From Agarophyton chilense (taxonomy: Eukaryota; Rhodophyta; Florideophyceae; Gracilariales; Gracilariaceae), in the NCBI GenBank assembly GCA_030374765.1, contig JARGXX010000068.1, forward strand, positions 2,170,001 through 2,234,000: a stretch of DNA of 64,000 nt, read 5' to 3'. Position numbers and translations under genes: made by a program. The notes under the pieces are model-generated. The model had not been told where the DNA came from and did not search any database. It saw only the letters and a list, made by a program, of their open reading frames with translations. Shown piece by piece: positions 1 through 11,680 of the stretch (its first letter is position 1; each line of letters starts with the position of its first letter).

Positions 1-2450
1 GTGCTACTTTTCACATTAGCCCGTCCTTGATCTCTACAAAAGCTTGGCTTCGTTGTCGTGTCGTGTTCCTTCTGTTGCATAGGATGGTTAGTGTTCGCGG
101 GCGTAGAGGAGGTGTGTGGGCGCTCTTTGGTTCGTGTCCGTTGTTATCTATCGTGTGTAGGCTGTCCGCCGTATGCCCGTTTATGAGTGTGTTGCCTTGG
201 TTGTCCCGATCCGTCTCGGGATTGTTCCTCCTGTTGAGGAGAGCCAGCCCGTGCCATGTAGTTACGGCATGGGGTGGGAGGGCTGTTGTTGTCAGTTTTG
301 TCGGCTCGCGTCTTCCGTTCCGCGGTGCTGTGTTGGAGCCTGTGTCTGGGGACTTGTGTGTCGCCCGGTGGTAGTTGCTGGTCGTACATATCCAGTCGGG
401 AGCATTGTGGTGTGTAGAGAGAGTGTTAGTCAGGATCGATCTTGTCGTTTCGCTGGTCTTGCGCGTTTGATGGGGTTTGTGATTCCGTTTGTCGATTGTT
501 TGTGGATGGTGTTGGTGGCTGTCAGTTTGATCGTTCCGGGGCGTGTGTTGTGCTTCTTTGCGGTTTATTTTTGATTTCAGGGTGCGTGGTAGTGTCTCGA
601 ACACCGCTTGGGGTGTTTTGTCCGTGTGCGCAAGGTGGACCGGCCCTGTTGGAGACACTCACGGTTCTTGGCTTCCGGCGCGATCGTTTCGGGGAGTTTG
701 CCATACATCGTCGCGGTTTGTCGTTGGGTGAGTTGTGCAGGTTGCAGGTCTGAGTGTCGCCTGTGGTTCTTCGTCAATGTTTGCGGGGAAGGCCGCCAGC
801 GTGGGAGACTCTCTCGGTTCGTGTGTGCGTTGCCTAACCTCGGAGAGGTGCGGTGATGTGGCGGTGGTGGATCGGAGGGTTGTATGGTGTCGTTTTGATG
901 GTTCCTGCGTTATGCCCGTCGCCGGGTGCGCATTTTGTGGGGATTATCGGGGATTGCTCTGTGCTACTCATTTTCGCAGTGTACGCCGGGACTGGAAAAT
1001 AAGGTGCTGCTGCGTGGTTGGTTGTTTGGCGTTGCTGGGCGGGAGGGGTAGCTTTTGTGGGAGGTTTTCCGCCACTCGTGGGGCGGGCTAGATTCGTGCT
1101 TGATCAATGGTGGTCTAGTTTCTCTGTCATTCAGCCTCTCTTCGGATTCGTGTGTATTTTCTCGTATGGTAGCTCGGAGGTGTGCTCTTTGCCCGGCATT
1201 TCCGCTTCGGGTGTTTCGCGAACCGCGTTCGGTGTCTTGCAGGGAGGTCGCACAATTGTGTGGCGAGGTGGGTAGGAGGCGGCGGGTTCTGTGTTGGTGG
1301 CGGTCCAGTGGGAGTGGTATTGTTTCCCGAGGTGTTTGGTTGTGCGGGGATGCTCGCTTGGCCAGTGGTCCTTGGCGGATGGAATGTTCCGCGTTCCGTT
1401 TGACAGGGTGTTAGTTCGATGTCGCGTGTGGTCTGGGGGTTGCCGTTTCCGCTCGGGTTGTCGTTCTTGTGACCGGCTAGTGTGTTTCGGGTTGGGATGA
1501 TGGAGTGTGCGGAATGGTCTGGAGCTCCTCTAATGGGTACGTTTGGCGCCTTGTATGTTGGTCTTAGCGCGTGAGTTTGTGTGCGTATTCCTATCTGTCT
1601 GCGCATGTTCGGCGAGCCTGTCCCTTTTTTTATCTGTGGTTGTGCGTCGTGTCTTGGTCGCTCTTTGACCGTGTGGTCGGGGTTTCGTGCGGTGGTGGTG
1701 TGGGCTGGCCGTGTGGTCCTTTGTTGTTTTTGGGTTTTGTGTGGTCGCTGCTCTCGGGAGAGCATGTGAGTATATCGTAGGATCTGGACCGTGCGAGGGT
1801 TTTTGAGTGTTGGTGGTTGCCTGTGTTCCGTTGGTCGTGGCGGCTGGGACGTCTTTGTGTGTATTGTTCCGGATCATGCGTGTGGAGGGGTGTCTGGGAT
1901 CATCGCTGGCAGTACGTGCTGCGAGAGCGTCGCTTCGTTTCGCCTCTCCTTTCCGTCTGCTGTGCGCATCGGGCGTTGTTGTTCGATCTATTTTGTGGCC
2001 GGCATGTCTCCTTTTTCAATGCTTTTAACGCTGGTGGGGTTGTTGGCTGTCAATACGAGGTTCGTGTGGTTTGGATTGTTTGTCCGATTTTCTGGGCTAT
2101 GCGAGACGGTTGCTTGGGCGTTCTCGTATGTGACGGCTGGTAGGGTCTCATGCTGTGACAGCTGTTGTCTTCGGTCTTCGCTTGGAGGTGCCAGTGTACG
2201 CTGTCTGCCTGGGGCGCTGGGCCTCCGATGTTTGCCGCCGACTAGTACGAAATCATCTGCGTCTGGGCGGCTGTCGCTTTCCGTCGAGTCGGAGTCTGAA
2301 GGGTTGTGATTATTACCCTGCTCTGGCACGTATTCCGAGTCTTGTGAGTCGGTATCTGGCGTTTGGCTGGTGTGGTTGCGTTTGGGGCGTGTGTAAATTT
2401 CCTTGAGTAGATGATCTTCATAATATTGGCCTTTGTTGTGATATCAGTTG
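1..2450. other. G+T-biased region without recognisable genes
   Basis: The + strand is strikingly rich in G and T and poor in A from the window edge to about 2400-2450, where composition changes abruptly to ordinary AT-rich sequence. Long open frames occur on both strands, for example 11-658 and 1127-1765 on the minus strand, but their proteins are just Thr/Asn/His/Pro/Arg-rich. All three stop codons need A on one strand and T on the other, so low A depletes stops on both strands and explains the open frames. I see no domain, signal peptide or tandem period. It is probably non-coding, and what made the bias is unknown. Confidence 0.7.
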
Positions 2451-2757
2451 ATATAGGGGGGGAATTTCGAGCCGCACCCACGTTATTCATATCTATCTTC
2501 TGTCATCCAAACATCCATAGTAAGAAACCAGCAGCGACTTGCGCGTTTGTTTCCCATTCATAATTTACAGGGTGTTGTTCTAGAATCGAAAGCCAAGTCT
2601 AATTGGCACCCCAAAAAAATAACAAGAATTGCGTTTGCATCCGCCATCCGTCATTATTCGCAGATTTTTTGCCGGATATCTTGCAGCATACTAAACTAGC
2701 TGCTAATACCAGCTTTCCGAGAACACAGACGAGGTCAGAGCTCAATTCCCGCGACAT

Positions 2758-2901
2758 CTACCCTAGTCACAGCTCACTTCCAGCCACATCCTCAGAACAC
2801 GAATAGGGTACCTCTCTCGTTCTTCTGCGTCAATCCTCTCTGCTTCTTATTTAAAAATCCCAAACCACGATTAGTCTCACTCCAAATTAAGTCGCATATG
2901 C
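2758..2901 (+). repeat. Left terminal inverted repeat of the MULE
   Basis: Matches the reverse complement of 8590-8734 over about 140 bp at roughly 75-80% by eye. Shared words include CTCACTTCC, CCACATC, GAATAGGGT, ATTCTTCTGCG-like, AATCCTCTCTGC and GCATATG. It starts near CTACCCTAGTCA and fades after GCATATG. Confidence 0.75.
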
Positions 2902-3465
2902 GCGCATTTTAAGCGCACAGTTTCGAACAGAATTCTCTCATTCTTTTTCTCGTATTGTGCCCTTATATTTCTATTCCAACGATTGCATAAAAATCATCCT
3001 CAGCAATGGTTTGAAAACCACAGATGAGCCCTTTTCTCCCGTTTTTTCAGAAGCTTGCGCCTCAAATGGCCTTTTCAATGGCTTCAAAGCCTGCAATCTA
3101 CAGAATATATGTATCAAATACCTCTTTAACATCAAACTTTTGGCGGTTAATACTTTCAATTATACTAATTCCTTTGTTCTGTGCCCTATTATTTTTAGTT
3201 CTTATGACCTGTTCTACGGGATTGTATTCTTTTTTTTTAAGAAAAAGAGCTGTGAGAAATACTAATTTCAATTTCTTGGCTCTGTTTTGCACCTGTTCTG
3301 TCCGTTCTCTGTCTTCTTGTAGACAGCTTCTTCGCAAATCCTCTTGTCTCTTTTTACAGCTTCATTGAGTGAAGTATGGAAGCCTTTATCATAGCCGTAT
3401 TCATGAACTGGTCACCAGAAGTGATACTAGTCTTTGAATTCCGACCCCCAGATAGAAGAACGCCT

Positions 3466-6400
3466 TCAAGACCTCGTACGATGAAGAGAAGGGGTAATGA
3501 GCCCTTTTAAAGAACATCTTTCAATGAGATAAGAAGATTCTGGACTCTCTGTTAGGCAAAGATACCTATACCAGCCGCAAGGGGATGAATTTGGTCGTAT
3601 ACTGCCTTTTTTTACTGACCATTCTAAATAGTTACTTATCTCTTCGTCTTTTTTTTCTATTATGAGGCTTTGCAGCTCTCCAATTTCTTCTTTCGTTCGT
3701 TCAGATTTTGATTCTAGCGCATCTATAACAAAGAACCTGGCTTGTCGTCGAAGATTGGACACGACCTCCATGTTACATTCGTCGAAACACGTTTTTTAGT
3801 AATTCTGAAACTTCCTATCGAGTAGCACGTATTCAGTCAGAATCAACATCAATCGAGGCTGACAAAATACTTCTTTTGTGTACACCGTTGCGCATTGTAA
3901 AAGGTGGCGATGGGGAAATCCCATCTTGACGTTCTTCATACAAGTACAACGAATGTCGAGGCTTCGTTCTGCGTTTGTGCCGATCCCACTCACTCTGGAT
4001 ACAAACAGATCAATTAAACGAGTTGCTGTGTTGGTGTTTTCTAAAGTGTTTGCTGCAGAACGCTATTGTTCAACTAGTGAGATCAACGGTATCCTCCATA
4101 CCAACTGGAAGCCAGATACGGGACCTATTTAGCTGTCATGGCAGTTCAACATCGACCAATACAGGGCCCCAAGATCGTCAAGAGAAGCACTGGGAATTCC
4201 ATTAGTCTTCGAAGGCTCAATGCTGAGCTTCTTGAACTTGAGCAGAGAGGAACTTGTATTCTCGCTTATCATCTGGTATAGTACAGAGGGATGGAGAAGG
4301 AGCTGAAAACCACGGATAGACCTATGCCTAAAGCTCACAGTTCTGAATGATCTCAATTTAACAAACATTTTCTCCGCTGCGCGTCTTCTCGTATGTCTAC
4401 GTAGTTCATGAGAGATCCGGGAAAACGGGGTGTTATTCGACAAGATAAATGCGTGAATGCATAAATTGGAGGCTTCGTTATGTCCAGTACCTTGAAAAAG
4501 GTATCTTCTAGGCAGCGATACGTCACGAAAACAAGCCACTACCATTTGTGGCTTGTGTCGATAGAAATAGGTGAACCAGAATGGACTCCGTTGGTTGAAA
4601 TTTGTCACGTATATACGGTGAAATGCCTCTCTTCATTCAGTAAAGCTTTACATAGAACTTGACCTTCGCAACTTGAAAAAGTTCTGTGACATAACATCAC
4701 ACGAAAGCATCCTCCCCACCTTCTCCCACCATGACTTTATATTCCTTATCTTCTTTTGATTTAGATGCCATTCATCGAGAGAAATTAATGGCGTATGGAA
4801 AAACATCTCAGTATCGTTTATTGGATCAAAACTCTGATCCATGTTTACCATTGCTGGGGAGATTATAGTTATGGATTTAAATCCTGTGAGGACTTGAACG
4901 AAATCCTCTTAAGTCTCTCGGGCAAAGAAACTCATAAAGAAAGTTAACGTGAACCATTCATTGGCCCTTCCATTGATGGTAACAAAGGGGTATCCGAAGC
5001 GGTTTGCCACCGCTTTGCAGTCCACTGAGACTCCCGGCACTATACCATACCGTTCGTAGTCCTCTATCCCTTCTCCGAAAATTCAACAAGCCGAAGTCAT
5101 TCGCCATCCTCGATCACAAGTGAAAAAGAACTTGTCCCAATCGTTCCAATATTTGAACTCTGTGACAGGTTCCCAGAGTCTCGTGCACTCCATGTGTTTC
5201 GGATTTCTATTTGACCCGGCATAACTGAGATGTTGTTTGTCTGCCAACGAGTTGATGTACTTCTTATATTTGTCCTCCAGATACCGGACCGTATATCTGA
5301 AGGACATTTGTAGGGTAGTCTTGATGTGAAGAGCTCCCGACAGAATTTTAGGGGCAAGACGTTTAACAACGTAGCTTTCTGCAGTTCTGTGGTTGTGTCT
5401 TTGGCCAATAAATGCGACTTACGATCCCCTCCCCCCTTCCATTTGCTGTAGAGCTGACCTTCTTCATGGTGAGAGAGAAGAAACAAAGGTCGGGACGGGG
5501 GTTCGAATTGTACTTCTTGCACTTTAGTATTCATTTCCGGAGAACCCAGTGGTTTTCAGCTACACCATTCTCTCTCTTCTCTTAATGTTTCTCCTCAATA
5601 TAGATAGAAGTTCTAGTGTATAAGCAGTAACCCATACAGTCAGCAATGTACTGAACTTCTTTCATAACATCGTGGCCAGGAGCATCCAAAGAAATGCTCT
5701 GAAAATACGAAATCACTTCTGCTTTGAAGCATGAATTGGTATGGTCCTGGTCGTCTTAAACTCCATCACATTTGTCCCCAAAACCAAAGTCTTCATTTCA
5801 TCGGTTACGATCCAGCTCCTTGTTTTTTTCCAAACCTTCGATAACCTTCTCCAGCACCTCGATTTTTACCACGCGAAACAAATCGAACGGCCCCTCGTCC
5901 TCCTCGTCTAAAAGCAGGGAACAATCGATAATGCTCATAGTTGTGTCCTCGCTCCCAGCTTCATCCTTTCCCTCCTCATTCTTCATACCCAATTGCACCT
6001 TGGAGGCCAACACTGGAGTTTTGGGCGATATTGCGCGTGTTTCGGAGCTCATCAGGAGTGTGGATGAGTCGAAAAGATGTAGTAAACAATTTTTGCATAT
6101 CTCGCAGTAGACTAACGTTTCCATATTCTCGCGGGAATTAGAATCACCTACATGTCTACATGTTGTAGCCATGTCTGCATGGACGTTTTCCACGTCTTGC
6201 ATTTCATTTTCTGTTTCTCCCACGTCACCTGCGTTCTTCTGTCCCGCGTCACCTGCGTTCTTCTGTCCCACGTCTCCTACTTCTGTAGTATCAATCAGTT
6301 CCTCACTCAAGTCTCCTACTACTTCAGATACATCACATTACTGTTCTTTATCCTGGAGAGAATGATGTTTACTGCTGTGCGTGATGTCACTCTCTATCAG

Positions 6401-7861
6401 ACGAGAATGGGATATGGATTCAATAGCAGGACTGACTTTATTTTGGGGTATTCAAAGTTCTTCGTTTGCAGGACACCTGACCCATCACGTCGCAACCCAA
6501 AACCTCGGAGAAAGGCATTTCCTTCTTAAGAAACCCCTTCTTTTGTAGAGATTCCCAGTCCATGAAGTCTTCCGAGAGTCTTGACTCGTTTCAAACCTTC
6601 TACACGTCGTATCGAACTGCAATAGAGCTCCTCATTGTGCCAAAATGCTTTTAAATGTCCCTCTCGCTGAAATGGGAAGGTGGATGGTTATGCTGAAAGT
6701 CTACAACCACATCCCACATCGTATAATATCGGAAAAGACCGAAACTTTTTTGAGTGACGGACTTCTTGTAGGTGGCTCATGACTCGTGCACCGGAGCTAC
6801 CCAGAAACAATTCAGTCCTTGTGCTTCATGCGTTTCCGCACTAACCTGGATTGATGCACCCCATATACATACCCTTCCCATATTGTGAGGGTTTTAACCA
6901 ATATAATGACATCACTATCTCTTTCTTAGATTATAAGCTCATTTGTACGCACATGTGTGAGATAACGTAGCACTGAAACACTGTGTGGTTTTCTAACAAA
7001 GTTAGGTAGACTATCACATCTCGGATTGTGTGAGATCTTGCTTACTTCTTCTATATCTCCACTTCCTGCCCCGTTCTGAAACTTTCGATATGGTTTTCAT
7101 TGATATTAATCTCACCCAGAAATGCAGCAGCATCGGCTATGTGAATGGAATCCACCGAGATGCGTTGCAAACGCCGTCAATCATGTATTGGACAGCCTCG
7201 AAGCTGCCAAGAAACTAACTCGTAGTTGAGATTTTGAACTTCATATAAGTGTCAAGCGAGCCTTGAGACTTCGCCACTGCTTTTCAAGTCTTTTCTTAAC
7301 GTTCTTCAGCTCAGTGGATGTATTTGTGTCGTTAGACGTATCCTTTCGGCTCATGTTCAAAATCCAAAAGCCTTATTTATGTTTACAATCATTTAACCTC
7401 ATTCTATTGTCAAGACACTTCCCAATTTCATTCCTTACGATTATCGCTCCTTGCACTGCTTGCATTTCTTGCGCTTCTTGCGGTTCAGTCGCAGTGGTGG
7501 CAGATTAGCCCGAGTTCTACGCTTTTTCTACTTCACTCGCATTTGCAGCAGAGTAACTTCGGTTCTTCGGGTGAGTTAGTACATCCGCGGTTCCTACATC
7601 TCTTAGAAATGATAATGTATTCTCGGAGTTTGTCATCTTCTTTCCTTCTTGTTCCAAAGCGCTCCCTTTCATCTTCATATTGGATCGGTCCAAAACGCGT
7701 CCGCGTATTTTCTTCACCCTCACCTTAGCCCCATCAAGTCTGCAAAACATGTCTACCCAAGGACGTAGCCTGTAATACTGTATCGATATTTCAGATACAT
7801 CGAAAGTATTATGAACCTTTGCCGGAATGAAAATATGAACTACTGTGCTTCTTGCAGCCAT
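3466..7861 (-). pseudogene. Decayed MULE transposase
   Basis: Read on the minus strand from about 7861 downwards. Near 6690 a piece contains YYTMWDVVVDFQHNHPP, like the aromatic-then-HNHP motif of FAR1/MULE N-terminal zinc domains. At 5798-6310 is an acidic 170-residue frame with CEIC. Around 5083-5160 is YWNDWDKFFFTCDRGW. Around 4870-5000 a frame with YPFVTINGRANEWFTLTFF resembles the transposase core region before the catalytic residues. At 3796-3993, CTCMKNVKMGFPHRHLL resembles a SWIM finger (CxC...PCRHLL) with His in place of the third Cys. The last frame (3466-3771) is helical. Several stops and frame changes separate the pieces. The family call rests on motif order, not on one full-length match. 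Confidence 0.5.
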
Positions 7862-8589
7862 TTATCTGTGCTGTTCTGAGAGTGGAGTGCTAAACTAAAT
7901 TGAGAACGTCATTCACGGCGCACAACCACACATAGCAGCAGAATCAGATGCCAACGATACTACGTCTTGCGTGTCCAGTTCAAAAATCTCAGAATCCGAA
8001 ATAAAGTCACAGATGTATTTGTTTTGATTTACATTTTGAAGCGCAAATGTTGTGAGATCGCAAAAAAGATTTAATTTTTGGTTCCAGCTGTGAAAAAAAT
8101 TAATTGGTTGAAACTTTTGTTGATCTACCTTCTTTATTGCATTTTCATTGTTTTGCACCGTTTAGAATGCCATTAAAATGTTATTGATTGTCAAAGACGC
8201 ATCGTTTTCGAAGTTTTATGTATAATTTCTAACATATAGCTATTATATGGTAATAATTGGCGCTTTCAAGATATAAAACCACAAGATGTTGGTCAAAATG
8301 GTAGAATATGAATTGAACGTATCAAAAAACGGGTTTTGAGAGCATTTTTGGAAAGTTTTAAATAAATAAAGATGCGATAATGCGTTAAATGATGGATTTG
8401 GGGAAGATGACGGTGGATTATCGGAAATGAAAGAGATGAGCAGGAAACTCGTTTCTCAATGATGCTGACACGTCGTAAGGTTTTGCGCTATCGAAAGCTT
8501 TGGCGCTATCAAAAGCTTTGCCGCCTTCGAAAGCCTCGGTGCCAAAATTTTTGAATTTTGGCTGGACTAAGCACATCGTCTACACTAGC

Positions 8590-8734
8590 CCATATGCGCC
8601 TTGACTTGGCGCGAGACTACTCGTGGGTTGGGAGTTTGAAATGGGGAGCAGAGAGGATTGGCGCAGAAGAATGAGAAGGTGACCCTATTCGCGTCCGGAA
8701 GATGTGGCCGGAAGTGAGCTCTGACTTGGGTAAC
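8590..8734 (-). repeat. Right terminal inverted repeat of the MULE
   Basis: Inverted partner of 2758-2901. Read on the minus strand it begins GTTACCCAAGTCAGAGCTC and ends GCGCATATG. The two copies have diverged, which fits an old element. Confidence 0.75.
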
Positions 8735-9646
8735 ATGGCGCATTCTGCGCTCCATGAGTTGGGTAACCTATTTTTATTGGTCTAAATCCAATCATTTTGC
8801 TACCTATTGTACGTCGTGTATATTCCCCCGTTGCCTCGGTCACATGAGGGCTGCATCATGTGCCGCCACGTTTTGGCGATTCTGAGTTCCTCGCTCAAGG
8901 TAGAATGCGTGCCACGACCGGAATTCTTCTTCGTCTGTTGAGGTGGTCGCCGATGCGTGATGAAGCCAAGAAAAGTGACGATGTGGATGGTTCTGCACGC
9001 AATTTTGGGGCGTTCAAGTGGTGCACTCCACATGGAGCCGGGAATAGAATGGCACAGGGGGGCCATCGGTGGCTTAAATCACCGGAATTTGGACCAGAAA
9101 TTTCTGTTGAAATAAATATTTTGAGCCCATTTGTCATTTGTGTGGGGTAAATTGCTAACGTTACAAATCTACGACTGTACACTGAAAAAGCTTGCCGTAT
9201 CATAGAACATAAACAGCGCCAAGATGGGGTGACCGAAAAACATTGCAACAGTTTGTACGAGCGTGGTTCAACTGAACTTCGCCCTACTCTCCATTCTAGC
9301 CCTTCGTACAATCCGGGATCGCCACCAGGTCCTTTACCGACGTGACCATCTATGGCTCCTATTACTTCACCAGAACCATCGTCGAAACTGCCATCTGGTG
9401 TGGAGACCACATTTCCCAATCTTCAGCCGCCAAGAACAAGCTCTCCGCCCCCCACAAATGCAAGACCTGAGCGGGGGGGTATGGCGTTTTAAACCAACCC
9501 ATTCGGGATGGGATCAAAGCGCCGGATTTGATTGTGAAGCCACTTGGCAGTTTGATAATTTCTGCATTCACCCATTTTCCACGGTGGTTCGCTGCTGTAC
9601 ACGTCATACACGTCCTGAAAGCAGCCGTATTGTTGAAGCGTTGTCG
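8735..9646. other. Intergenic, no supported gene
   Basis: An open frame on the minus strand (8895-9419, 174 codons) covers much of this stretch, including a GAIDG motif, but it lacks a convincing domain. It lies immediately downstream of the channel gene and may be its 3' untranslated region. Confidence 0.4.
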
Positions 9647-11320
9647 CTACCGATATGGGCGAGTGGGGAACTTCGGAAGCCGCGGTTGACTACAATCATT
9701 AATGGTGAAGTCAGAAGAGCTGTCAGTCGAAGCTTCCTCGTTGCGCTTCGGTGGTGTCTCCATCGCCATCTCCAAGTCCCCCATGCTTTCCGTCTCGTTC
9801 CCGTTCCGCCGCTGCGGCTTCTTTTTCCACAGCACCAGCACAAGCACCGAGCACAAAAGCGGAGGGATCACGAATATCAAGCATGGGATCAGGATGATCA
9901 TGGGCCCGATATCTAACGTGTTAGACTTGCTACATTCTTCTGTGTGCCCCTGTAACGCGTCTTCCACCAATTCCCTGGTGCGTCCTTTGACGCGAAGTCC
10001 TACCAGCTCGCGGTCCACCAGCATGCGTCGCTCCTCCGACACCTTAGAATTATACAGCCACCCCCCGTTGAACTGATATAGCACGTCCTGCGTCTCGAAA
10101 ACCGTAAGCTCGCTACACGACGAGTGCTGCATGAGCAAGTACTTTCCCAACACCTCAAAAGTTACCATGAACGACGCGTCTCCATTTTGCACCCGCTTTA
10201 TGGAATCAGTAGCAGTGGGGGTTTGTTGCCATGGCACTCGTCCATGCCAGTCCCGATATCTTCCACTTCGTAATGTGGCATCCCACACGTTTTCAAGCGC
10301 CGAGTCTTTGAGAACAGCAAAATCTGCTAGTTGTTCGAGACTCAGTCGTCTGACGGGCTTGGAAAGTGTCTGGTTGTGTTGCTGAAACAAGAAGTTAACC
10401 ACTGCCACTTCGTAGAACAATGCAAAGATGGCGACTAGAGCCAGCAATGCCATGCGGAACAGTGACATTGAAAGTCCATACTTGGTGGCAAACGATACGG
10501 CCTCTCTAGCGCTGACGCCTTGCTGCAAGGCTGCCTCATGTGCCAACGCCTGATCTCGCTCTCCAGAAAAGATAAAGAATGCTGTGATCAAGCTTCGCCC
10601 TCTGAACCAGTGAAAACGGACGGCAATGGCAAGGCACACGGCGACGAACAACAACAACACGCCGGCGAAAATGGCCCATGTGCCTTGGTGGAACGGCTTT
10701 ATTAGCTGGTGGAGAGGGCCTTCCGAACCGCTGAACTGGGGCGCTCTGCGGCCGATGATGATCATCTTATTGTCGAGGAAAGGTGCAGAAGGATGATTGA
10801 CGCATTGACGCGATGGCATTTCCAGTAGAAGACCTGAAATACCAAAGCGATACCCCTGTCCGGCTTTGACATTGATAAAGTCGACGAGTTGATTGAAAGG
10901 ACAATGGTCGGCATGGCCGCCCCACATGCACCAATCATCGCGGGACGACGTGAGTTTGTGCAGATGAAATGCGATTCCGCGAATGCCACCCGCCTCAAGC
11001 AGCTGGTTTTCAAATTGGCCGCATTTGAAGGGCTTTTGTAGGGAAAAGGCACTTTCGGAGCTGTTGAATTTGGGGATGTCGTCAAGGATGATGAAGGGAG
11101 GCTCTTGCAAGAAAATGTAGCATGTGTGATTGGTATCGTCCTTGCAGACGTCGTAAATGTCGGGATGGATTTTCATGTTGGCCAAGCAGGCGTGGCCAGG
11201 GCGTTGCGAAGCAAAAGGATCATAGGAGTCGCAGTCGTAATTTCCGTCAGTAGGGAAGGTTTGTTTGGCTTGGGCAAGCTGAACGAGAGCGACAGCGCAG
11301 AAAAGTACGAGAGGGTTCAT
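9647..11320 (-). CDS. Ionotropic glutamate receptor-like ligand-gated channel
   Basis: 557 residues from an ATG followed at once by a clear signal peptide (hydrophobic residues 3-17, then AQAKQ). The extracellular N-terminal part is cysteine-rich (Cys30, 45, 59, 67, 100, 131, 140, 173). Three hydrophobic segments lie at about 215-238, 285-312 and 470-498, with a basic cytoplasmic tail. The order matches the iGluR plan: S1 lobe, membrane segment, pore region, gate segment, S2 lobe, last membrane segment. After the second helix, SLEQLADFAVLKDSALENVW resembles the start of the S2 lobe (SLEDL...GS...). The usual SYTANLAAF gate is not conserved; the equivalent is YEVAVVNFLF. The protein probably sits in the plasma membrane and binds a small extracellular ligand. 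The ligand and ion cannot be told. Family assignment is moderate; gene reality is strong because the frame is long and intact. Confidence 0.65.
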   Translation of the reverse strand: MNPLVLFCAVALVQLAQAKQTFPTDGNYDCDSYDPFASQRPGHACLANMKIHPDIYDVCKDDTNHTCYIFLQEPPFIILDDIPKFNSSESAFSLQKPFKCGQFENQLLEAGGIRGIAFHLHKLTSSRDDWCMWGGHADHCPFNQLVDFINVKAGQGYRFGISGLLLEMPSRQCVNHPSAPFLDNKMIIIGRRAPQFSGSEGPLHQLIKPFHQGTWAIFAGVLLLFVAVCLAIAVRFHWFRGRSLITAFFIFSGERDQALAHEAALQQGVSAREAVSFATKYGLSMSLFRMALLALVAIFALFYEVAVVNFLFQQHNQTLSKPVRRLSLEQLADFAVLKDSALENVWDATLRSGRYRDWHGRVPWQQTPTATDSIKRVQNGDASFMVTFEVLGKYLLMQHSSCSELTVFETQDVLYQFNGGWLYNSKVSEERRMLVDRELVGLRVKGRTRELVEDALQGHTEECSKSNTLDIGPMIILIPCLIFVIPPLLCSVLVLVLWKKKPQRRNGNETESMGDLEMAMETPPKRNEEASTDSSSDFTINDCSQPRLPKFPTRPYR

Positions 11321-11609
11321 GTCGGTACGAATGTGTGAAAGAAAGTAGAATGACGCTCTCGCGTTAACACAGCAGCCATGAAGGGCGCGCACAGGCGCGT
11401 CACCAACGAAAGCGCAATGGACAGCGACGCGCAAGACGTCGAAAGGTGAGCAAAACACACGGCGCACAACACACGGCGCGCAACACACGAAAGAGAGGAA
11501 GCGAGCGAGCAAACAAACGAGGCAGTGGCTTTGCGCACAGCGCACAGAGTGCGGACAAACACGGAGGGAAAGGCGAGAGCCAAAGGCGGCACGGCGGCGC
11601 GATGCGTTT

Positions 11610-11617
11610 GTTTTATA
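11610..11617 (-). promoter_or_regulatory. TATA box upstream of the channel gene
   Basis: Reads TATAAAAC on the minus strand, about 290 bp before the channel ATG and just inside an array of GCGCAAA units (11645-11680). Confidence 0.4.
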
Positions 11618-11642
11618 ACTACTGCTGCGGAGCGGCGTGCAC

Positions 11643-11680
11643 GCAAACGCAAAGCGCAAAGCGCAAAGCGCAAAGCGCAC
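11643..11680. repeat. GCGCAAA tandem array in the channel promoter
   Basis: Four to five consecutive CGCAAAG-type 7-mers. A similar array, in the opposite sense, lies at 22812-22865 upstream of two other genes, so this may be a regulatory array rather than a neutral microsatellite. Confidence 0.55.

Larger units (their letters stand above)
2758..8734 (-). mobile_element. Decayed Mutator-like (MULE) DNA transposon with long TIRs
   Basis: About 6 kb bounded by imperfect inverted repeats of about 140 bp (2758-2901 and 8590-8734). Between them, the minus strand carries decayed protein-coding pieces in the order expected for a MULE transposase: an HNHP-type N-terminal motif, a central segment, and a SWIM-like zinc finger near the C-terminus. 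Long TIRs plus a SWIM-finger transposase define MULEs. I could not identify a target-site duplication. The many stops and frame changes mean this copy is dead. Confidence 0.6.

Noticed and set aside
11-2309. Several long open frames on both strands of the left end
   Set aside because: They follow from the low A content, have extreme composition and no domains.
5492-5505. GGGGTTCGAATTG resembling a tRNA B box
   Set aside because: No A box or acceptor stem at the right distance.
8895-9419. Minus-strand frame with IGAIDG, like PIF/Harbinger transposases
   Set aside because: Only five residues fit; the THI and downstream catalytic words are missing and the rest is unlike the family.
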